From contig NZ_CP014475.1 of assembly GCF_001583415.1 (NCBI RefSeq), positions 930,001-994,000 of the forward strand: a stretch of 64,000 bases of DNA, given 5' to 3'. This document shows positions 57,967 through 64,000 of this stretch, in pieces. The stretch comes from Mycolicibacterium phlei (lineage in GTDB: Bacteria > Actinomycetota > Actinomycetes > Mycobacteriales > Mycobacteriaceae). The position numbers were made by a program, and so were the translations under genes. Each line of letters starts with the position of its first letter. Within the stretch, counting starts at the first letter, position 1. The notes beneath the pieces were generated by a model. The model was not told the origin of the DNA. It was given only the letters and a program-made list of their open reading frames with translations, and ran no database searches.

Positions 57967-58824
57967 ATGGACGGTGTGTTTATCGGCAGCAAGGCGCTGG
58001 CCGGCGGCGGGCTCACCCGCGCAAGCCTGCGATGGAATTACCGCGCGCTCTTTCCGGACGTCTATCAGTCGAAACTCGTCGTCCCCACGCTCCGGGACCG
58101 CATCGAAGGCGCGTTCCTCTGGGCGCGGGGCGACGGCATCATCAGCGGACGGGCGGCCGCGGCTGTCCACGGTGCGCGGTGGGTCGACGCGAACACTCCC
58201 ATCGAGATGTTGTGGCGTAACGGGCGTCCGCCCGACGGGATCGTGGTGCGCAATGAGCGGATCGACGCAGACGACATCCAGTTGGTCAACGGGTTGCTTG
58301 TGACGTCGCCGCTTCGCACGGCGTTCGACCTGGCCCGGCACCTGCCGCGGGATCTGGCCGTCAAACATCTCGATGCACTCGCCAACGCCACCGGTGTGAC
58401 CGCCGAGGAAGTGCTCGCACTGCAGGACCGCTATCCGCGCGCCCGTGGGCTACCTCGCGCCCGAATCGCGCTGCCGCTCATGGACGGTGGCGCCCAGTCC
58501 CCGCAGGAGACACGGATCCGCCTGATCCTCATCGACGACGGCCTGCCCGCACCGAGAACGCAGGTCCTCGTCACCGACGGGTATCAGGAGGCGTACCTCG
58601 ACATGGCCTACGAGGAACCGATGGTCGGCTTCGACTACGAGGGCATCCACCACAGCGAGGATCGCCGGCAGTACGTCCATGACATCGGTCGAACGGAACT
58701 GGTCGAGGGCCGCGGATGGATCGACATCCGGGTCGTCGCGGAGCACAGTCGAGGCTTCATCCTGTACCGCGCCTACCAGGCGTTCGCTCGCCGCGGATGG
58801 ACGCCGCCGCGAAGATTGCACTGA
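57967..58824 (+). CDS. Hypothetical protein, AbiEi/DUF559-like nuclease fold
   Basis: A 285-aa protein common in mycobacteria. The N-half (about 40-150) has an AbiEi-like winged-helix region with IISGRAAAAVHGARWVD and VTSPLRTAFDLARHL. The C-half contains SPQETRIRLILIDDGLPAP, YLDMAYEEPMVGFDYEG and HHSEDRRQYVHDIGR, spaced like a PD-(D/E)xK (DUF559/Vsr-like) nuclease core. No antitoxin or phage partner is adjacent. It may be a solitary restriction-like or toxin-derived protein; function is unknown. Confidence 0.6.
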   Translation: MDGVFIGSKALAGGGLTRASLRWNYRALFPDVYQSKLVVPTLRDRIEGAFLWARGDGIISGRAAAAVHGARWVDANTPIEMLWRNGRPPDGIVVRNERIDADDIQLVNGLLVTSPLRTAFDLARHLPRDLAVKHLDALANATGVTAEEVLALQDRYPRARGLPRARIALPLMDGGAQSPQETRIRLILIDDGLPAPRTQVLVTDGYQEAYLDMAYEEPMVGFDYEGIHHSEDRRQYVHDIGRTELVEGRGWIDIRVVAEHSRGFILYRAYQAFARRGWTPPRRLH

Positions 58825-59165
58825 GGGCTGTCGAACCGCTCAGGTCACAACCCTGAGCGCAGAAACGAGCCGCCGACGACGAGCCGCCCCGACGGCGCAA
58901 CGAGCCGCCCGCGACGCCCCCCGCGCGCGCTAGCTTTCGCGCTGGCAGTCAAGGGTGAGGTTGGGCGTGGTTGATCGGCCGGGCGGGAGGCCCGGCTTTA
59001 GGCGCGATGAACAGGGCGTACGTGAGTGGTTGGTGGGCCGTCGTGTTCCGGCAGGCTGATTAGTCGCCGTGTGCGGCAGGCTTTCGTGTGCGCCGTGATG
59101 GCGGCCCAGGGGCGAGCGGGCGGCAAGCTAGGTTGCGCCGTCGAGCGGCATAGCCCTCAAGGCCG
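58825..59165. other. 341-bp intergenic region with a strong hairpin, next to IS
   Basis: There is no convincing gene. A perfect 7-bp stem GCCGGGC-GGGAG-GCCCGGC (58978-58996) followed by TTTA could end the upstream gene, or be part of an IS-linked RNA. Part of the region after about 58930 appears to belong to the IS110 element downstream of its transposase. Confidence 0.5.
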
Positions 59166-60453
59166 TCACCGTTCGCCGCTGAGCCTTCCTTGACGATAGC
59201 GCTGTTCATCGAAGGGTTGTTGGGTTCGCAGTAGCCGGAAGGCCACGCGGCACGCGTGGCGGGCCAAGGCGACGCGGGCCTGGATCGGGGCCATGCCACG
59301 GGCCCTCAGTTGCGCGTTACGTTCGGCAAACGATGGTGAGGACTGGGATAGTCCCCAGGCGATCCCCATCAGTGCGTCGCGGTGTTCGGCCAGTCCCTGA
59401 CGAGAGATCCGCCCTCGCCGGTTCAGCGTCGCTGACTGGTAGAGCGCGGGCGCCAAACCCGTTGCGGAGTAGAGATGTTCAGCATCGGGGAAGCGTTCGA
59501 TCGGGAGGCTGTGGGCGGCGAAAGCCGCCGCGCGGATCGAGGCGACGCCGGGAAGGGTGGTCAAGATCTGACCGTCGGTCTCGGCGAGCAACGCCCCGAT
59601 CTCGACGTCGAGGGCATCGATGTCTGTTCGGAGCCGACGGTATCGGTCCAGATCGCGGTTCAGCCGTTGAGCACGTTGGTCGGCATCGGCCGGCGGAGGC
59701 AGACATTCGCGCCACCGGCGCAGCCAGTAATGGGCGGTGTTCGGCGTCAAGCGCCCCGGCGCCCGGCACATCAGCGACCGCAGTTGCGGGGGTCGTCCGG
59801 AAAACGCCGCCGCGCACGCCAGCACTGCCAGGCCAGTGGGCGTCTCCAGCGCCAGGGATCGCCCATGACCCGCCGGTGCTGACAATCCGGGACACAGTGC
59901 GTTGAGCTGGTCGTGCAAGCGCTGCTGAGCGACTTTGCGGTCGGCCACCAGCCCGCGACGATGCCGGACCGCGGTACGCAGCGCCTCCACCGAGACCTGC
60001 TGGCCATAGCGTCGACCGCCGCCCTGGCGGGCCATGTACGTCAACGCCGCACAGTCACGATCGTCGGTCTTGAACCTGCCCGAACCCAACTGCATACGTG
60101 CAGACTTCGTCTCCGACGGAGCGAACAGTCGTACCGAACCGGGATGACGGCGCTCCAGTTCGGTGACCCACGGTCGGTGCAGGCTGCCCGTCGCCTCGAT
60201 CGCAATCACCCCGGGGCACCGGGACCGTGCTTGTTCAGCGCCAGCTCCAGCTGGGAAATGCCCTCTCGCGAGACCGACAACGACATCGGATCAACCAGCG
60301 TTCCCGAGCCGTTGCTGATCCACACCCGATGAAATGCCTTACCCGGATCTATCGCGACGATCACCGTCGCCGGATCAAGCGCAACTTCCAACACCGACAT
60401 AAGTAGCCTCCTCCGAACCGGACCTCCTACGAGAATCCGCCCAGCGACTACTC
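59058..60453 (-). mobile_element. IS110-family insertion sequence (limits approximate)
   Basis: The element is defined by an IS110-type transposase and a 10-bp inverted repeat GCGACTA(A/C)TC with one mismatch, at 60444-60453 and, inverted, 59058-59067. Such short subterminal inverted repeats and the 100-300 bp noncoding 3' flank resemble the IS1111 subgroup. True ends may extend beyond the repeats, possibly to about 58930 on the left. No target duplication is expected for this family. Confidence 0.6.
59166..60400 (-). pseudogene. IS110-type transposase split by a frameshift
   Basis: Two adjoining minus-strand frames make up the protein. The first (60400-60206, 64 aa) starts after a strong GGAGGAGG site and holds the first catalytic Asp in [13 protein letters not shown]. 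The second (60209-59166, 347 aa) holds IAIEATGSLHRPW, RFKTDDRD and the C-terminal Transposase_20 domain (LTTLPGVASIRA, YSATGLAP). The DEDD residues of the RuvC-like domain are thus divided between frames. The join is at a GGGG run (60209-60212) with GTGA overlap. One extra G would restore a 411-aa protein. It is either inactivated, needs -1 slippage, or reflects a sequence error. Confidence 0.8.
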
Positions 60454-60461
60454 ATGGCCTA

Positions 60462-61286
60462 TCAGCCCTGCGCCTCGATCGCGACCGGTTGCCACTCCTC
60501 CCACGTCCGCAGCCGGTTCTCGTAGTCGGCCTTGGCCAGCGTCAGCGGCAGCTCCCCGAAAAACACTCGCAGCGGCGGCTTTTCGGCGTCGACGACCTTC
60601 AGGATCGCCCGCGCCGACGCCTTCGGGTCTCCCGGCTTGGACGCCCGCTGCGACCGGGCCCGGTCGGCCGCCTCGTGAATCTGCGCGTAGTCCGGCAGCG
60701 GCTCCGACCGCCGCGACGACGATCCCGCCCAGTCCGTCGCGAACCCACCCGGCTCGATCAGCGTGACGTGGACCCCGAACGACTCCACCTCCTGCGCCAG
60801 CGCCTGCGAGAAACCCTCCAGCGCCCACTTGGAGGCGTGGTAGATCCCGACGTTCGGGAACGCGGTGATCCCGCCGATCGACGACACCTGGATGATGTGC
60901 CCGCTGCGCTGCGCCCGCAGATACGGCAGCGCCGCCTGCGTCACCCACAGCGCGCCGAACACGTTGGTCTCGATCTGCGCCCGTGCCTCCTCCTCGGTGA
61001 GCTCCTCGATGAACCCGAAGTGCCCGTAGCCGGCGTTGTTGACCACGATGTCGAGCCGCCCGAAGTGATCGTGCGCCCGCTCGACGGCCGCGAAATCCGC
61101 GGCCCGGTCGGTCACGTCCAACTGCAGTGGCAGCAGCGCGTCGCCGAACCGCGCCACCAGATCGTCCAGCGATGCCAGGTCGCGGGCCGTCGCCGCCACC
61201 TTGTCGCCGCGTTCCAGCGCCGCGATCGCCCACTCCCGGCCGAACCCCCGCGATGTCCCCGTGATGAACCACACCTTCGATGTCAT
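60462..61286 (-). CDS. Short-chain dehydrogenase/reductase
   Basis: A 274-aa classical SDR with [13 protein letters not shown] (cofactor motif TGxxxGxG), NNAGYGHFG, the catalytic Ser in VSSIGG and YHASK. ATG at 61286 gives the usual start; the frame is open far upstream without homology. Divergent from menG, 69 bp away. It resembles oxidoreductases of the SDR family with unspecified substrates. Confidence 0.88.
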   Translation of the reverse strand: MTSKVWFITGTSRGFGREWAIAALERGDKVAATARDLASLDDLVARFGDALLPLQLDVTDRAADFAAVERAHDHFGRLDIVVNNAGYGHFGFIEELTEEEARAQIETNVFGALWVTQAALPYLRAQRSGHIIQVSSIGGITAFPNVGIYHASKWALEGFSQALAQEVESFGVHVTLIEPGGFATDWAGSSSRRSEPLPDYAQIHEAADRARSQRASKPGDPKASARAILKVVDAEKPPLRVFFGELPLTLAKADYENRLRTWEEWQPVAIEAQG

Positions 61287-61355
61287 GGTCCTTACAGTGC
61301 CCCACACCCGGTCCGCATTCCCGTCCGAAGCATGTTCACAGCTACGGTTGGCGTC

Positions 61356-62042
61356 ATGAGCCGCGCAACGCTGGAGAAGAACCCGCACGACGTGGCGTCC
61401 ATGTTCGACGCGGTCGCCCGGCGCTACGACCTGACCAACACCGTGCTCTCGCTCGGCCAGGACCGGTTCTGGCGGCGCGCGACGCGGGCGGCGCTGGGCA
61501 TCGGCCCCGGCGACAAGGTGCTCGACCTGGCGGCCGGCACCGCGGTGTCGACGGTCGAGCTCGCGACGTCGGGCGCGTGGTGCGTGGCCGCGGACTTCTC
61601 GGTCGGCATGCTCAAGGCCGGTCGCGACCGCGACGTGCCCAAGATCGCCGGCGACGCCACCCGGCTGCCGTTCGCCGACGGGGTGTTCGACGCGGTCACC
61701 ATCAGCTTCGGGCTGCGCAACGTCGTCGACCACACCGCCGGGCTGCGCGAGATGGCCCGCGTCACCCGCCCCGGCGGCCGCCTGGTGGTGTGCGAGTTCT
61801 CCACGCCGACGAACCCGCTGTTCGCCACCGTCTACAAGGAGTACCTGATGAAGGCGCTGCCGCGGATCGCGCGCACGGTGGCGTCGAACCCGGAGGCCTA
61901 CGTCTATCTGGCCGAGTCCATCCGGGCGTGGCCGGACCAGGCGCAGCTGGCCCGGCAGATCGCCGACGCCGGCTGGTCGCAGGTGCGTTGGCGCAACCTG
62001 ACCGGCGGGATCGTCGCGTTGCATCGGGCCATCAAGCCGTAA
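61356..62042 (+). CDS. menG: Demethylmenaquinone methyltransferase (MenG/UbiE)
   Basis: A 228-aa class I methyltransferase with the UbiE/MenG signatures [23 protein letters not shown]-binding VLDLAAGTA, and [20 protein letters not shown] with [11 protein letters not shown]. It methylates demethylmenaquinone to menaquinone, the mycobacterial respiratory quinone (homologue of Rv0558). ATG at 61356. The rest of the men locus is not in this window, so gene order here departs from M. tuberculosis. Confidence 0.93.
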   Translation: MSRATLEKNPHDVASMFDAVARRYDLTNTVLSLGQDRFWRRATRAALGIGPGDKVLDLAAGTAVSTVELATSGAWCVAADFSVGMLKAGRDRDVPKIAGDATRLPFADGVFDAVTISFGLRNVVDHTAGLREMARVTRPGGRLVVCEFSTPTNPLFATVYKEYLMKALPRIARTVASNPEAYVYLAESIRAWPDQAQLARQIADAGWSQVRWRNLTGGIVALHRAIKP

Positions 62043-62062
62043 CGGCGGAGTACCTTCAGTGC

Positions 62063-63130
62063 ATGCACGGACGCCTCGCTGACCCGAACCTCACCCTCGG
62101 CACCGATCCCCGCTCCGACCCGCGAATGGTCAAGGCGATGGCGCAGTTCGGGCTCGACGGACGACTGCCCGCCGCGCCGCTGACCCGCGAATCGCCGCTG
62201 GCCGACCGCCTGCAGTTCGCCGCACTCGCCGAGCAGGGCACCGGCGCGGTCCTCAACACGCTGGGCGCGAAGGTGCCTGCGCCGGCCGGGTTCACCACCA
62301 CCACGACGACGATCACCGGCCCCGACGGCAACGAGATCCCGCTGTACATCGCCCGGCCCGACCAAGCCCGATCCGATACCGACGGACCCCTGCCCGCCGT
62401 GGTGTACCTGCACGGCGGCGGCATGGCGATCGGCAGCGCCGCAGACGTCGGCTATGCCCGGATCCGCGACAACCTCGCCGCCCAGGGGCTGGTCGCCGTC
62501 TTCGTCGAGTTCCGCAACTCCGGCGGCCGACTCGGCCCACACCCGTTCCCGGCCGGGCTCACCGACTGCGCGGCCGCGGTGCGCTGGGTGGCCGCCAACA
62601 AGGCCGATCTCGGCGTCTCACACCTGATCGTCTCCGGCGAGTCCGGCGGCGGAAACCTCACTCTGACGGTGGCGCACAAGGCGAAACGGGAAGGCTGGCT
62701 CGACGAGATCGCCGGCTTCTACGCGTTCTGCCCGTACATCTCCAACCGCTACCACGAGGACGCCCCGGACCTGCCGTCGCTGGTCGAGAACGACGAGTAC
62801 TTCATCAGCCGCCAGCAGCTCGACCTGCTGGCCTCGATCTACGACCCCGACGGCACGCACGTGGGTGACCCGACCTGCTGGGCGTCCGCCGCCACCGACG
62901 ATGATTTGAAAGGGCTTCCGCCGCACGTGATTTCGGTCAACGAGCTGGATCCGCTGCGCGACGAGGGACTGCAGTACTACCGTCGGCTGGTGCGCAACGG
63001 GGTGTCGGCGGTCGGCCGGATGGTGGCGGGCACCTGCCACGGCGGGGATCTGCTGCTCGGCGGTTACATGCCGGAGGTGTTCGCCGCGTCGATCCGCGAC
63101 GTCGCCGGGTTCGCCCGCTCGCTGGGCTAG
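62063..63130 (+). CDS. Alpha/beta-hydrolase, hormone-sensitive-lipase family
   Basis: A 355-aa esterase with the oxyanion-hole motif YLHGGGMAIG, the nucleophile elbow VSGESGGGN, an acidic residue in NELDPLRDEG and a catalytic His in TCHGGD. It resembles Lip-family carboxylesterases of mycobacteria, which hydrolyse short to medium acyl esters. ATG at 62063, 20 bp after menG, so cotranscription is likely. It overlaps the convergent small secreted gene by 4 bp. Confidence 0.88.
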   Translation: MHGRLADPNLTLGTDPRSDPRMVKAMAQFGLDGRLPAAPLTRESPLADRLQFAALAEQGTGAVLNTLGAKVPAPAGFTTTTTTITGPDGNEIPLYIARPDQARSDTDGPLPAVVYLHGGGMAIGSAADVGYARIRDNLAAQGLVAVFVEFRNSGGRLGPHPFPAGLTDCAAAVRWVAANKADLGVSHLIVSGESGGGNLTLTVAHKAKREGWLDEIAGFYAFCPYISNRYHEDAPDLPSLVENDEYFISRQQLDLLASIYDPDGTHVGDPTCWASAATDDDLKGLPPHVISVNELDPLRDEGLQYYRRLVRNGVSAVGRMVAGTCHGGDLLLGGYMPEVFAASIRDVAGFARSLG

Positions 63131-63345
63131 TTGTACGACTCGAAGGCGGCGCTGCCGGGCAGTGCCACCTCGCCGCGGCTCTGTCGCTGCGGGGTCTGCG
63201 GGGTGCCGCGGAATGGTTCGCACACGCCGACGTAGGGGACGTCCCGGCACGGTCCGTGCGGTGCGGCCACCGCGGTGCCGGCGCCGCCGAGCACAAACGC
63301 CGCGCCGAGCGCCGCGCAGGCCAGTCGAGTTGTTGTTCCGAGCAT
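63127..63345 (-). CDS. Small secreted protein, 72 aa
   Basis: The precursor has a signal peptide (MLGTTTRLACAALGAAFVLG, cleavage near AVAA) and a 43-residue mature part with two cysteines in CRDVPYVGVCEPF, likely disulphide-linked. This layout is common in small secreted mycobacterial proteins of unknown function. ATG at 63345 with GGAACAACA upstream, no strong RBS. The stop overlaps the hydrolase stop by 4 bp. Confidence 0.65.
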   Translation of the reverse strand: MLGTTTRLACAALGAAFVLGGAGTAVAAPHGPCRDVPYVGVCEPFRGTPQTPQRQSRGEVALPGSAAFESYN

Positions 63346-63442
63346 CTGCGTCCCTTTCCGCCGATGCAGATACAGAACGTCCCGCAGCGCCAGGCTAATC
63401 CCGATCGCGGACCCGGAAAAGCTTGTCTAGCAGGGCTTATAG

Positions 63443-63895
63443 TTAGCCACGCTTGCCAAGCGTCGCCCACAGCCGCGCCGTCTGCGCGCCGACGTCCGGA
63501 TCGTGGGTCCGCTGGAAGTTGCGCCCGCCGCGGCCGAAGGTCGCGACGACCGCGGCCGGAACGTCGGCCTCGGACACCGCATCTGCGACCCAGACACACG
63601 GCCGCACGTGCACCAGGTCGACGTCGACCGCGGCGGGATCGTCGTCGTAGCGGTAGGGCCCGTCCACCCGCCCCAGCCGGTAGCGGCCGTCGGTGTCGCG
63701 CGTCCACACGAACGACCCGTCGGGCACCGCCGCGAACCGTTCGACCCGCCGCGCCAACCGCTCCAGCGCCGCCGGACCGTCCACACCGGCCTCTCCGAAG
63801 CCCACCAGCCCACGACCCAGTGCCCGCTCCAGAGCCGCCTGCGGGTCGAGCCCGTCGCGACGGGACCGCATCGGAGCCCGGTACACCTCGGCCAT
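63443..63895 (-). CDS. Hypothetical protein, 150 aa
   Basis: A soluble, charged protein starting MAEVYRAPMRSRRDGLDPQA with a central beta-rich segment SFVWTRDTDGRYRLGRVDGP and a C-terminal RLWATLGKRG. ATG at 63895 chosen; the frame is open beyond it to 63994, where it overlaps the divergent gene. No family was recognised. Codon use is typical of the neighbourhood, so it is probably a real gene. Confidence 0.6.
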   Translation of the reverse strand: MAEVYRAPMRSRRDGLDPQAALERALGRGLVGFGEAGVDGPAALERLARRVERFAAVPDGSFVWTRDTDGRYRLGRVDGPYRYDDDPAAVDVDLVHVRPCVWVADAVSEADVPAAVVATFGRGGRNFQRTHDPDVGAQTARLWATLGKRG

Positions 63896-63916
63896 CCGCG
63901 CTATTCTGCCTGCGAG

Positions 63917-64000
63917 ATGGAGACGTTCAAGCGCTACCTGGTGATCCAGGGGGATGATGTTCGTCTTCGGCATCGTCGGGCCGATCTTTCTCATCCTGTA
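63917..64000 (+). CDS. Start of a membrane protein gene, cut by window edge
   Basis: ATG 63917 begins METFKRYLVIQG, and from 63954 a second frame reads MMFVFGIVGPIFLIL, clearly a membrane segment. The two frames meet at a GGGGG run (63949-63953). With one G fewer they would form a single protein METFKRYLVIQG-MMFVFGIVG, a start I recall from small mycobacterial membrane proteins. Either translation starts at 63954, with the G-run as its ribosome-binding site, or a frameshift is present. Only 28 codons are visible. Confidence 0.45.
   Translation, partial: METFKRYLVIQGDDVRLRHRRADLSHPV

Noticed and set aside
57967..58824. Toxin-antitoxin pair (AbiE-type)
   Set aside because: The N-half is AbiEi-like, but no AbiEii nucleotidyltransferase gene is adjacent; arcA precedes it and the next gene is an IS transposase.

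Overview
The window is GC-rich chromosomal DNA from a rapidly growing Mycobacterium (Mycolicibacterium type). Evidence for this is the two MspA-family porins, the mprA-mprB-pepD-moaB2 block, an MmpL transporter, a mycocerosic-acid-synthase-type PKS with PapA and FAAL partners, DUF5642-like lipoproteins, and gene order that largely matches M. tuberculosis Rv0972c to Rv1001 (compared from memory).

Layout. 1-7.0 kb: a minus-strand catabolic operon (AtuA-like protein, two acyl-CoA dehydrogenases, biotin-dependent carboxylase alpha and beta) with 4-bp overlapping start/stop junctions and an inverted repeat at its promoter. 7.2-11.6 kb: rpmF, the MprAB envelope-stress two-component system, HtrA-like protease PepD and MoaB2; paired CTCAG-type repeats precede mprA and pepD. 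11.7-14.0 kb: a 52-codon small ORF and two nearly identical MspA porins, each with its own terminator. 14.0-20.7 kb: mscL, a SAF protein, the Ruc-type zinc-ribbon protein, 5-formyl-THF cyclo-ligase, galU, a MoeA homologue with altered active-site motifs, rimJ, a membrane protein resembling the GlpR/SepX divisome factor, and tRNA-Ala(CGC).

20.8-49.6 kb is an accessory block between tRNA-Ala and the cAMP-dependent acetyltransferase gene pat, which lie close together in M. tuberculosis. I read it as a lipooligosaccharide / acyl-trehalose glycolipid locus. It holds a 2095-aa KS-AT-DH-ER-KR-ACP polyketide synthase, PapA, three tandem HxxxD acyltransferase paralogues, a GT1 glycosyltransferase, MmpL, a polysaccharide pyruvyl transferase with a nitroreductase and a GT2 glycosyltransferase, a DrrABC-type ABC exporter, a UDP-glucose dehydrogenase, a Pro-rich secreted protein and a shortened FAAL. 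The expected product is a trehalose-based, methyl-branched acylated, pyruvylated and possibly glucuronate-containing surface glycolipid. The FAAL and PKS would make the acyl chains, PapA and the three paralogues would esterify the sugar, the glycosyltransferases and pyruvyl transferase would build the head group, and MmpL and the ABC system would export it.

49.6-57.8 kb returns to core-like order: pat, an AroE-like protein, lipoproteins, a PE-PPE-domain hydrolase, AlkB, SoxR and arginine deiminase. A 23-bp tandem repeat and a secreted-protein gene with an in-frame stop lie here. 57.9-64 kb is mixed: a nuclease-like hypothetical, an IS110-family element with a split transposase, an SDR, menG, an esterase, and small hypothetical genes running off the window edge.
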